Source: Chamaea fasciata
Lineage: Eukaryota; Chordata; Aves; Passeriformes; Sylviidae
Direction of reading: 5' to 3'
Length of the DNA: 64,000 nt
Assembly (NCBI GenBank): GCA_029207755.1
Contig: JARCOQ010000016.1
Location: forward strand, 253,001 to 317,000
Positions 39,496 through 51,500 of the stretch are shown here, in pieces. Under the pieces are notes generated by a model that worked only from the letters and a program-made list of their open reading frames with translations, had not been told where the DNA came from and ran no database searches. Position 1 is the stretch's first letter. Each line of letters begins with the position of its first letter. Made by a program: the position numbers and the translations under genes.

Positions 39496-41528
39496 GAAAC
39501 GCAGATTTTTTGTGCAATAGAGCCGCAGCCAGGGCACGGAGACACGTTGGCAGAGTAGGAACAGAGCGATGGCATCAACAAATCTCCACAGCAGCCCCGG
39601 GACCCTCAGCCTGCTTATCCTGCAGGGGGAAGCCAGCCAGCAGCTGCTGCCCCTGCCAGAATGTTCCAGCCAGGATCTGCCTGCTGGCTGCATCCCCTGG
39701 GATCAGCTGCTGCCACATGGACCTGGGAGTAACTTCTTTATAAGGGAAAATACAACACAAACCCTTTTTTTATGTGCTTTTTTTTTTTTTTTAATAGGCT
39801 ATTAATATGTGTTTGGTATGATAGAGCAAAAAGATTCACAATTGGTTTTTTTCAGGTATGCAGAAATTTTCAGTTCTGAGTTTTGGTGTGAACCAAAATT
39901 GATTTTATTTTTCTAATCAAAAAATTAAAGAAAATTACTCTAAAATTCTGTGGGGTTTTGTGGATGTTTCGCTGAGAGTTTTTAAAATTGTAGCAATTAG
40001 TAAGAATATTATGACTGGTGGGGAAATCTGTGGCCAGGAGGAGAGCTAATCACCCTTAAAATGACTTATTTCAGCAACATAAATATCCTTCCTAGGATTA
40101 CAGGTATTTGTGTCATTGCACAGTAACATTTGTATTGTGACTCTGCATAGTTATTTATCTACTGTTGAATTAATTTGACAGTGTTAAAGCAGACAGAAAA
40201 CAACTAATAACTGCTATGTATAAAAATATGCAATCAGCAGTGCAATAATTCTCTGCTAAGTTAGTTCACTCAAATATTTTAGATTTTCACTGTTAAAAAA
40301 CAAGTCTCCTGTGATCAAAAGAAAGGTAAGACTTGTGCTTATATCAATTTACCACTGGTTTTACTTCATCAAAGCTGAAATACAAATTTTCATTGCAATT
40401 CAGTCTTTTTCTAAGGGAGACAATATTGTTTTGTTACCATTGTTTTCCTCTCACTATAGATAAAGAAAATATTTGCTAAAATGTGTCATTGCTTTTGTAA
40501 CTGCCCTCTCAGCGCGAAGTATGATTGGAATTTCTATATTCTTATTGTGACCAGATCTGGATCCTCTGGCATTTCATTAATCTAATCGCAGAAGTCATAT
40601 GCTGACAGTTCAGCTCTTTACCCTCACAGCTTCTATCTCATTCCTTGTCCTTATTAAAAAAGAAATCTGAAGCGAACAGAATTACAGTTTTACTATTCCC
40701 TGGACCCTGCTGGGGCCAGGTGGAGCCGCACCCAGGACTGCTGCAAACTCCCTCAGGCATCAAACCCTGGTTCAGACCGAGGCCTGCGTTTCTCAGCAAT
40801 TATTCAGAATACTTTTACTAACTCTGAAGTACAACGCTTCTTTAAAGAGAACTCTGTAGGATACAATACTAATATTGAGGGGTTTTTCCTCAATTTTTTT
40901 TACCTTGTCGTGCACAGCAAAGCTGCTGCTAATGCCCATGGACATGATTGGGAAGGTTTAATCATCTGGTTTCCTCCTCGCTTGGCTCTGGGGTGGTTTT
41001 CAGGCCACTGTAGCACCTGGGAGCCTGGAACTTGTCCCTGCCTGTGCCCAGAGGGGCACACGGGGCTGTCCTGGGGTGCGACCACCTCTGCTGCAGGTCC
41101 CATCCTCAGCCAGGGTCTGTTCCCTTGCTCAGCCTTGCTTTGCTGGGGTTCTCTGAGCTGCCAAGCTCTGAACATCCCTCAAATCCTCTCCTCCAGGAGA
41201 CGAGGATGGAGGGCTATCCGCGCCAGCGGAGCTCTTACAGGGAGCCGTGTGAGCTGGGCTTGGACTCTTGAGCTCTGGGAACCTTATACCCATAGCTACC
41301 AGGGAAATAATATTTTCAACACACAGAAATGCACCCAGCTATTTCAGCACAGGGAAAATATTGATATTACTAAGAACATTATACGAGGCTTTATTTGGTC
41401 CGAGGGAAGGTTTTCCAGAAACTTGGGTAAACAATCCATAGCAAAAGCTGTGTACTTTAGCTGGGAGCTGGGCAAGCTGACCTAATAGATCTTTTCCATT
41501 TCTCACCTCTAAAACCCAGTGCAGTCTA
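39496..41528. other. Unique noncoding sequence after the CR1
   Basis: GC-rich character persists to about 39725, then the sequence becomes AT-rich. T-runs lie around 39778-39792. A 191-codon open frame on + (40910-41485) has no recognisable domain. No gene is supported. Confidence 0.5.
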
Positions 41529-41565
41529 TTTTTTTTTCTTTTTTTTTTTTTTTTTTTTTTTTTTT
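41529..41565 (+). repeat. Poly-T tract
   Basis: This is 37 bases of T with a single C at 41538. It could be the reverse of a retroposon poly-A tail, but no polyadenylation signal or gene-like sequence was found on its right side. Confidence 0.9.
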
Positions 41566-44500
41566 GTATCAGTGATCAGGGGAGCATATCTGTGTCTGCC
41601 GGAAAAGAGATTGGCTATAACCACCTTGTACTTGCTTTGACATGTGCTTTGTCTTTTTATAAAAAACAAACTTTAAAAATTCATAGTTAATGAGGTTTCA
41701 GATTCTTATAAGCAGTTTAATCAGGCTGCGCCAGCGCAAGGCACGTGGTTAAACACAGTCTCTTCTAAGCAAGGGCATGACTTTCTACTTTTAAAGCATG
41801 ATATCTTTTGCTTTGGGGCCTCTGAGTCTTGACTTATGTTTAATCTTTCAATTAAATTCCCTTCAGACATGAGAATTTTGTCAATGCTCATTTCTCCCAC
41901 ACAAAAATCTGGTTACATATGTGATATTTTCTTCAGATCTTCTCTATTCTGCATGACATTTCCCACCCCCTTTTTTATTTTTTCCTTCTCTGTGCTGAAA
42001 GGAAAAAACTGTTTTTAACCGTGCCTGAAGCTTTGTCTTTTTTCCTTCCCTGGTGTCTCCAGGACAGCAAACCCCCTGTGCAGGGCAGAGCCCACTGGAG
42101 CCCTCTGCTGCCTCTGGGCAGGGACAGAGAGGAGCAGGGGCTCCACAGCCCAGGGAAGGCGCCTCCGGATGCCCAGGCCCAAGGTTCTGATTAGGTACGA
42201 TTTAGAGAATGAGGAGGGGAAAAGAAAATAGAGGAAACAAGTGAGGAAATTAATGCAACCTGTTGAATAAGATCCCAGACAAGCTGGGTGAGTTATCACA
42301 TCACTGGATTGTTCTGCAGCTCCTCCTTTCAATCCCAGGCGTGCAGGGCCTTGGGCGTGCCCAGGGCTGAGCACGGTGGTGCTGTGCCTCCATCCCTCCT
42401 GCGGCTGGAACAGCCCTGGCCAGCTTTGGGCTCGTTTTCTGTATTTCACTTTGGGTAAGAGGCCCAGCTGGCAGGTTCAACACGCTGCTTTTGAGGAGCT
42501 CCTGGTTCAGAGGTGCTTGGTGCATTTCTGCAGCTTTCAGCAGCCATAAAGGGAACAGTTATCCCTTCCTGAACACAGCTGAACTTTTTTCAGCGCTGGG
42601 TTTTGATGCCCACTGTTATTTGTCCTTTGAGCTTTGTCACTGAGTAGAGGCACTTGCAGTCGGAGAACATCAAAGGATGGGTGGTTTTATGGGTCATATT
42701 TAAGCATATAAATAGCTCTGAAGTTAATATTTTATTGGAAAAAAATGCTTGGTTGGTTGTTGTTTCATCACACCTTAATTACAGAAATTGACTCTGACCG
42801 CTATTGAAATTCCTAACAAAAGTAATGTGGTCTTTGCTTCAAAGGGAGTTTCACACAGAGTGGGCAGCCAGGGGACAAGGACTAATACAAGGACCAGGGA
42901 CACTGATGACTTCTCCTTTTAACAATTTATTCTGGTAGGAAAATGCTCAAATTTTTATACCTTTTAGACCTACACATTCAGGATGTCATCAGAATCTTGA
43001 GGGATCTGTTCCATTATAAGTTAAAATAGATCCCTTTAAATTACTCTTTGAGGAGACAAGATTTCTCCTCATGTGCTGTTTTAGAAATTTCCCAAATTAA
43101 TGATCTGGGTAAACTTCAGAATAGGTCTGCAGTGCGAATTCAGGGCGCCTGTTAATGGGCCTCATCCCAGAGACCTGGAAAGATAAAAGTTTTATTATCC
43201 CTCCCTGGTGGATTCCCAAGAGACTCGCTCTCAGTCTTGTTTTCACAACACATTCAGGTATGAGCCTTGACCTAGAAACCAAAAATCTATCTTGAAGTCA
43301 CAGGGGAATGCACCGGTGAGATCTGGCACATTTCAGCCCTAATTGTTCCTTTTCCAAGCAGGGTGAATACAAGCAAATTCTGCTTTCAGGCAGGCTGCTA
43401 TTGAGGGGGACCTCCCTGCACGGAATAATTCATCCAAATTAGCCACTGCATCTGGTTTCAGTCACACCGCTCTCGATCACTGTTTTACGGATTAAAAGAT
43501 CTCATCTAAGATTTAACACATTGATTCAATTACTTCAACTTGTGCTTCAAACACCATCAAAGTGTTGATTCTTTTCCCTTAATTCTTTTGAAAGGCTAAT
43601 TCAGACTGACTCATTAACTAGAGAAGACTGCAAATTTGGATAATGCGTTTAAGTGGAGAAGCTTGATCCATCTTGATTAAAAGATTTTTTTGTAGCTAAT
43701 GCTTAACCTCTGAAGTTCATAAACTGAGCTACAGTTAATGAGCGTGTTTCATTCTCAAATGTTTAAGCATCCTCCCACTTCTTTTTGCCCCTGAAATCAA
43801 AAGGGGACATTTTGTGAGCTGAGATATGCAACGTTTATGCTAATTCAATATCATAATTATTTCACAGTCACTGAAATACCTATGTGCAAACAGTTACATA
43901 AATGCCACGAATAAATACACCAGCATAGTGTTTGCTTTGCTGAGCAAATCAGTTCATTACAAGGATAAACTATTATATTGCCTAATTAGCCATCATCCAG
44001 GAAGGGCATTTTCATGAAGAGCCAGATGGGCAAAAACTGTCCTGGATCACTTGTTCTGAAAAGGCACTGCAGGAAAAACTGATCAGCAAACATTTCTGAT
44101 GTCTTTCCTTGCATTTGGAGCAGGCAGGGGTGTCGAAAAAGCAAACTCGGTGCATGGCTTTGAGGCATGGAAGAGGACCCTTCTGGCTTCCTGCATCACC
44201 AGCATAAATTAAAGATATATACATAAAAACATATAGTTCTGGGGGCTGTATTCTAGGTCGCAAACACGAGGACAAAAAGCTTCTGAACCTGATCTGTGGT
44301 GTTAGGAAAGCTAGAAATTGTGCTTGTTTACAACAAAAAGGGATTACTATGTACAGTGGAGTGCACCTAATAGGATGAATTTTGTGGAGTTCTTTTTACA
44401 TCAAAATATTTGTTTACTGAAAAATAGCGGTTTACTGTAAAATAGGCATCTGGCTGTACTGATCACAGGAGATGTGGGCAGTAAAATTGGGTGAAAAGTT

Positions 44501-46285
44501 TTCAAGTCATGTTTGTTCAAAATTTTGCATGTGCAGGAGATGTTTGCAAACTCGAGTAAGTCATCTTCTGACAGAAAGAAAATGAAAGTGGGCCATAGGC
44601 CAAAAGCTTGCAGAGAATAACTCCCAGCAGCACATGGCAGGGCACCAGAAGCCAGAAAGTTCTTCTCCCTGGAGAATCTCCCTGGAAATCCCAGAAGAAA
44701 TTTGAACACACCATTCACATTGCTGACCCAAGCACCAGGAGAAGGAACCCTCTGCTCCTCCAGCTTGGCCAAGTGGGCTGCAGGCAGAGGAAAGACCCAC
44801 AGCTGCCAAGGGATTTGCCCTGACCTGGGAGGGCCCTCTGAAAGCCTTTTTCTCTGCTAAAGCCCTGCTGCAGCTGTACTGGAAATGACAGGTTCCTCTG
44901 TGGCCTTAAGACTGGTGAACGTGCCTGTGTGTGTGGTTCTGTTTGTCACAGCAGCAGTGTCCATGTGGTGTTTGGGAGGCACAAAGCACCTCCACAGGAA
45001 GCCGACCCAGTGTTGATAACACTGCAAATGATGTGAGCTGGATGACCTGCAGCTATCATAATGTCTTTTTGGGATAGGAAAGATGTGACCAATGAAGTGA
45101 ACAATATGTTGCTTGTTCACAAATACTATCCACTCTCTGGCATGGATGCTTTGGTCCAGAAATTTTATATCTCAACAGTTAATGCCTGAAAGAAAACAAT
45201 ATCCCCTCAATGCGAGTCCCTGGGACATGAAACGGTGTGAGAAAACTTGTGTTTAGACAGTTTTGTTTGCTCCTCAGTGCGTATAATTAGGTATGAATAC
45301 TTCATATTCAGGCTACATTGAAGTTATCTTGAAAGTCATTTACAGGTTGCAAGTCATTTCATCCCAGAGAAAATTATTTGTGAGTTCTGTTTTCTTTTGC
45401 TTGACTTCAGGAAGCAGAGGTTCAAACAGTCCAGATGTCATTTAAATAAAAGGGAGGTGACACCTGCCTGCTCATCTGGAAACAGAGATTTGGGGGTCAT
45501 TGCCACGATGTCAGGCTCTCCCAGGGTCACCTCCCTGGCAATCCCTGTACTGGCCTTTGAGTGGCCCTCCCTTTGTTCCCAGCATCTTGTCCAGCTCTCC
45601 AAAGATGGGGCGTCCTTAAAGTGTAGCTGATGAACAGAGCATCAGTGATTTCCACTGAAACCTGAGAGCAGGCTGTGGCTGTGGGATGCTTTAATTGCAT
45701 TGACAGAGCCGTTCGGAGCAGCAGCCTGCCCCTGCCCTCTGCTAGGGGGGTGCACAGGAGGCATGGTGACAGCCGAGGGTGACAGCACCAGGACATCAGA
45801 ACTTCGCTCACAGGCTGTTCTGCCACGGGAAACGAAGCTGGTGCTCATGCGGGGAATAAATCAAAGGCTTTAGCAGCAGCAAGGTCTCTCTGTGCCAGGC
45901 CGATGAAAAATTCCTCCCTGCCTTGCTGCTTATGCTGCATCTCAGTGGGGTGAAGTGACGGTGCAAAGATGGACGAGACGGAGAGCTGCTGCTCCAGTCC
46001 CCAGCCACCCCATCTCACTCAGGGCTTTTTCTGACAAAGTAGGTTACTAGATCTGTGTATAATGAGGGCGGGGATTGTGGTGCTGCTGCTCTCCCAGTGC
46101 TTGGGTCTGGCCCAGCAGCGTGTCCCTCCGGAGGGGGACATTGCCCCCACAGGCCCTGCCATGAGCTGCCAGGGGCTCTCACCGAGCAAGGACAGGACCT
46201 GAGTGACCCTGCCCGTCCTCTCTGCTGAACACGGGCCAGGAGCTTCATCCCAGGGAACCTACATGCTCATCCAGACCTCAAATCT
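41566..46285. other. Unique noncoding sequence
   Basis: No exon, RNA gene or assignable repeat was recognised. The part at 42040-42480 is GC-richer and has a 144-codon open frame on the - strand, without a recognisable domain. The part at 43440-43700 is AT-rich with many ATTAA and TTGATT motifs and could be regulatory. Confidence 0.5.
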
Positions 46286-46510
46286 GAATCACAGAGCCTT
46301 GGAATGGTTTGGGCTGGAAGGGACCCTAAAGACCATCTCATTCCACCCCCTTCCACTATCCCAGGTTGCTTCAAGCCCCATCCAGCCCGGTCTTGGACAC
46401 TTCCAGGGATGGGGCATTCACAGTTTCTCTGGGCAGCCTGTGCCGGGGCCTCACTGTCCTCACAGTAAAGAATTTCCTCTCAATATCCAGTCTAAACCTG
46501 TCCTACCCTA
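46286..46510 (-). mobile_element. CR1 LINE, 5'-truncated 3' end, reverse orientation
   Basis: The segment reads as the reverse complement of an avian CR1 3' end. It starts GAATCACAG, continues GGAATGGTTTGGGCTGGAAG and ACCCTAAAGACCATC, and later has TCTGGGCAGCCTGTGCC and AGTAAAGAATTTCCT before similarity fades near 46510. It is about 225 bp, with no coding remnant. Its divergence looks modest compared with the CR1 consensus as I know it. Confidence 0.93.
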
Positions 46511-49500
46511 TACATGTTTGTGCGCCCTGATATGCATTCGTAAATACGTACGCATGCATTACAAATGTACTTATCCCTGTAACATCACTAAAGAGATGAT
46601 ACTTTCACACTTTGATAAAATATTAGTATTTATTATGATATAGGACATCCTCCAGGGCTCTATGGAGAATTTTACATATTCATGGCAAAATTATCTCTCT
46701 AGCAAATTGTTTCCTGTCTAAAAGATAAGACAAACAGATTTAGAAAGAAAACAGTGGCAATCTGAGTCCAGGACTTGCCCAAAGATTTGTTTTGATTTCC
46801 AGACTCCGATGTCAAGATGCTGTTCCTTGGATTTCATTGTTGGAAACCCCACCACTGGCAGCACGGGGCTGGAAAACTCAGAGACAGCTCTGCACAGCTC
46901 CTGCCATCCCCTCAGGGCATTGCACAGCCCCCAGTGCAGGCTGGTGCTTCGGGGGACATATCTGAAGGCAAACCTGTCAGCAGAGCACCTCCCTTCTCCT
47001 TTTCATCTTATTTTTAGTTCTCCATTTTAGCAGAATTATGAACTCCTGTTCCTGTTTATTGCCTTGTGCTTGCTTTGAGGAGAGAGTTGCATCCCACCTC
47101 CGCAGTGCCAGGCTGGGCAACACCCGTGGGGGCTGCCTGGGAGAAAGCAGCTTTGCACCACCAGCCATGGCGCTGCCTCTCAGAGGAGGCACCTCTCAGT
47201 GGGCAGCATTTACAGGGCGAGACTGGGCACTGCAGCAGTGAAGTGAAATGTAGGGGGTGGTAGCAGGGCATTCAGGGCACTCTGCTCTAGGGCCCAAGCT
47301 TGGGTTGCAAAGATTTGGAAGATGCTCTAAAGCCAGTTTTCAAAACTAAGACTTAGAAAAGGACCACAAGCCTGCGAGTGCTTCTGGCAAGCAATGGTTT
47401 TGTAGTGGTTTCCAAGCCACAGCACGCCACTTTTTACCCTGAAATGCCACTTTTAACTATGGAGTTGGGGAAAAATGATTACTCTAGTGACTCTGACAAA
47501 CCTCACCACTGCTGGGTTCTGCCTGCCTGAACTTCATACACACTGCTGGGCTTGATCTAAATGGAAAACCTCCAGTTGTGCTGTTCACACAGACACGTTA
47601 AACCAGGACCAGCTATTTTCCCCTTCAATATGCTACAAATACCTTTAAATATGTCTTCTGAATCTGCAGGGTGAGCATCCTGGAGATTCAACCTTTCCTA
47701 CTGCTGGGGGCATCCACTTTGCACAATGACTCTGCAGAAGCAATCCTGGGGTTATCTGTCATCTCTGGACCTTGTGAAGCACACATTCAGCAGGTTTTTG
47801 TATCCCCAAGCCAGCAATCTGAGGTAGATAACATCACTATGAAGAAAGGGGACAGAATCTCATCTTGTGCAGACCAGTCATCCTGAATTTGGAAGATGTA
47901 GGCAGCATGTTTGTTCAGAGACAGGTCTGAATTTGTGATGACTTGCTTGAACAGGATTCTCCACAACCCTCTTGGAGGAACAGGATTAGTAGAAGGCTTA
48001 TTAGACTTGGCCAAAACGCATGTGAAACTGGCTTTTATTGTATTTTCCACATTCTCTGTATGCTTTGTGCCATCTACTTACCAAATTTTCACTCAGTCTG
48101 TAGGTTTGTGAGCTACTTGAGTGGAGTTTAGAAAAATGTGAAGGGCTCAATTATATCCTCATTGGATTTGGTGGGAGTTTTGCCATTGATTTAAGTGGGA
48201 ACAGAGCTGTGAAAAAGGATTTGCATGCATTGATTAGGTGTCCTGCAAGGGAAGGTCGAATGGGTGAACTTGGAGAAGAAGGAAAGTTCAGTGTCCTAAC
48301 AATCATGTCATTCCCATCCCCTCGAGATTAGATTTCTCCTTTAAATAAATATATCATATAAATAGGGTTTGTTTTGCGCCCACAAATATTGATGAGGATT
48401 TTTGGTTTCAAGGGTATGTGATTGGTTTTGAATCCATAAATATAAATGAATATTTTTGGCTTAATTGTGGCGATTCTTTGGCATTGCATTTCAGTGGTGG
48501 TTTCCTTTTCATCCGGCAGCATAATCCCCGCCCTTGTACAACAATAGCAACACTTAAAAAACATGTCTGTCAATATCCACAGGGCTGAAGGTAAAGGTCT
48601 GGGGAAAGTCACTTAGGGCTGTGTGATTTCTTGCTGTGAAGGATGCAGTGAGAAATAGAGCAGATTAGAGTCATTAGAGACAGACACAGAACGAGAAACC
48701 AGCGCTGCCAAGCTCACAGAGCTTAGTGTGGCTCCTGGGCCATGCGGTTTGCCAGTAATCCTGACCCAGCATTCCCCAGCTCACTCTGCCATCCCAGGAA
48801 CTGTGAAATATCTGGGCATTTTGTTCTCCCCACCTCTTCTGCCATGGATGTCCTGTGACCTCTGAGAGGCAATCCCAGATTGTCCTCCACTGAGAAACCA
48901 GGGCACCGGGAGGATGTGTGATGTTTTAAGATTCCCTCAGAATCTGCTCAGAGGCTCTTGGGCAAGGCTCAGTGGCTGATGTGTGGACTTCAGGAGGGAA
49001 AGGGGTGATGGATCAAAGTTGTGTTGTCTCCTCTCAGGCAGGTGGGTGCCACTCACACTGAGTGTGTGGCAGGAACCGTCATGCAGCATTCCCTGTCCCT
49101 AAGTCACGGTTCTTGGTTTGGAAACCGCTGGGTAGGAAATGACTGGGACTGCAACCAGTGAAACTTGACTTCTCCAAGTCCTTTTACAACAACTGGCTCA
49201 AAAAAAACCCAAGGTGGGAGAGCACCAGTGTGTAGAGAGGAAGGGATGAGCATGATGACACCAGAGAGCTGCAGTGACCTGGCTCCTGGAGCAGAGGAGC
49301 CTCTTCCTTCATCAACACACCCCAGGCAGGCAGCAGAGTCCCCGCTCTTAAACAGGGAGGCTCCACAGACAGGGCTTGCACAGATAAACTGATTTAAATA
49401 TGTTCAGGACCTGCTTATTTGTGGAAGCATATTCTGGGAATCCTGAAAGTCTGCCAGCTCTTTGTCAAGCTTTTGGGAAAGGCTCACTGCTGGAGATAGC

Positions 49501-51055
49501 CTGCTGTGCTGTCTGACTTCCTTTTCCACGGGATCAGGCATTCAGTGTTTATTCTTCACTGATCTCTCCTGGCAAGTTCAGCTTTGTTTGGTCTGACTTT
49601 TCTCCTAGCCTTGTCAGGAGTCCTCTCTACGTGGCCTAACAGTCATATCTACATTCCCAAAAAAATCTCAATTTCCTGCTTTTGCTAAATTCCATATAAT
49701 ATATTGATACTTGCATTAATAAAGCACAAGGAACATCCAGGCCTTTAATTAACTGAGTTCAGCTGTCTCTGAACCTGAGAAAGGTGCTGCCACAAACCAC
49801 GCTATAAATGAAACTGATAAAGCTGATTACAAATCCAGACAGTCAGAATGAATGACAGCTATGCCAACTTGAAAAAAACATCATTTTTCTTTTCATCAAC
49901 TTCCATTATATTTGATTATAAATATAAATTTAAAAGTACATCTATACTCAAATAAGACCAAATCCTTTTTTGCCATTCCTGGCTACATCCCAGTTTGTAG
50001 CTTAGAGAACTGGAGCACTTCCTTCAAATCCTTGATGAGAATAACCTTATTTTTTCTGCCCCCATTGTGGCCTGAAATGTGCTAATGCAGCTGCCAGGTT
50101 TGGGCAGGAGAGGATTTCTGTGGAGTCAGGCAGCTTTCTCAAAATTCTCTGGGAACAGGATTAGGCTATCAAGTGGAGATAACTTGGGGCACATGTTAAT
50201 TTGAAGGGTAGCTCTTGCTTTAAATGGCAGCTGGATTTTCACTTCTGAACTGCTGAGGATGCAGTGACAAGGATAAATAGCACCACAGGACCTGGCTACA
50301 ATTTCTGACTGGCTGGACTTCATGTGAGCTCAAAATCATGTCCACGTTGATGGAAAAAAGCTTTTGAAAATAGAGTATTACCATTGTCATTGTATGGACA
50401 AACGAATGGCCCTGTGGGGACAGGCTTCTGACAGCTTTATTTATAATCCTTCTGCAAACAGAGCCTGAGTCCTCTCCACGGCTGAGTGTGAGGTAACATA
50501 CAAGACACGAGTTATGCTGGGTCTCTCGTGGCAAATCAAATCCAATAAGAAACACGTTAGGATGTGAACCTACAATTTTCATACTCTGTTTAAACCCTGA
50601 TGATGCTCTCTTGTGGGATTTTCTGGGTGACTTGTAATCTTTAGGGCAGTAATCTGCAGCAGCAGAAGTTGCACATGAGCCACTGTACTTTCAAACTGAT
50701 TCATCACATTGCCTGCAGCTCCGTGGCAATCGCTCACTGCGGGTAATTAAGTTGTCCTGGACGGAGCTGGAGAAGGACGCATGGCAAATGGAAAGAAGAG
50801 AAAAATTAGAGCAAGAGGTTCACTGATCATAGCTGATGCTAAAATATCTTTTTTTAATGGAACAATTTATTTTCTAGTTTATAGCAGTAGCTGAACGAAT
50901 CAGCTGCTCGTGGCTGCCTTTGCATGCAGATTCCCTGGGACAGGGAGTACACAGCCCATGCAGGCAGGGTGACCACCCTCACTCTGCCACTGATAATCCA
51001 GCACTGGCTCTCTTACAGTCTCTGCTCCATTTTATCTGCATTTTCTGCCTCACCA
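46511..51055. other. Unique noncoding sequence
   Basis: No gene or assignable mobile element was recognised. The window contains a small diverged tandem duplication at 48368-48464, listed separately. Open frames are under 125 codons. Confidence 0.5.
48368..48464 (+). repeat. Diverged two-copy tandem duplication, period 54
   Basis: 48368-48411 and 48421-48464 align at a 54-bp offset, sharing GTTTTG, ATAAATAT-like and ATTTTTGG blocks. Because 54 is a multiple of three, the - strand translation shows a repeated KPKI...KTN pattern, which draws the eye but is not evidence of coding. Confidence 0.7.
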
Positions 51056-51500
51056 CTGTAGTAATGCACTCCCACACCCGAGCAGGTGTTTCTGTCTAAG
51101 GGAAAGAGTTCCAGTTTACCTCTAAACATGTAAGGAAGTTGAACTAGAACTTTCCATATCTCATTATAATTGGCTTGGTGCCAGCACAGGGACACTGGGA
51201 GGTCTTTAGAAATGTCTTTCAACATCTGTACCTGCTTCTATTGGCAGCAAGCCAAGTTGCCCCTCCTAAGTCATTGAGTATTTATAAAGGTGCACAAAGG
51301 AACTCAAGTGCTTTTTGGGGTGTGTTAGCAAGGTGTCAGGGCTTCTCTGACGCCTGTGCCCAGCTCTTCCTTTTGTTTCTGTATTGTTTTCAATTTTGTC
51401 TTTATTAAACCTTTGCTTTACAAAACACCCCTGAAGAACTATCTCGCTGTTATTTTAAGCCATTTCTCTGCAAGGTCTGGACCCTCAGAGGTGACAGACC
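51056..51500 (+). mobile_element. Possible degenerate LTR
   Basis: Promoter-like and poly-A-like signals occur in LTR order. There is a good TATA box (TATTTATAAAGG, about 51279), then about 50 bp downstream a hairpin-forming AGGTGTCAG...CTGACGCCT, then a T-rich stretch with TTTATTAAACC (about 51400-51410), and then a U5-like tail. The boundaries are approximate: I could not define matching TG...CA ends, a target duplication or a second copy in this window. It could instead be a chance arrangement or an isolated promoter. Confidence 0.4.

Noticed and set aside
41400..41515. Possible ancient CR1 3' end (GACCTAATAGATCTTTTCC-like)
   Set aside because: The resemblance to the CR1 3' end is short and lacks the terminal octamer repeats and the upstream CR1 blocks.
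41529..41800. Processed pseudogene on - ending in the poly-T tract
   Set aside because: No coding similarity and no AATAAA at the expected distance on the right side of the tract.
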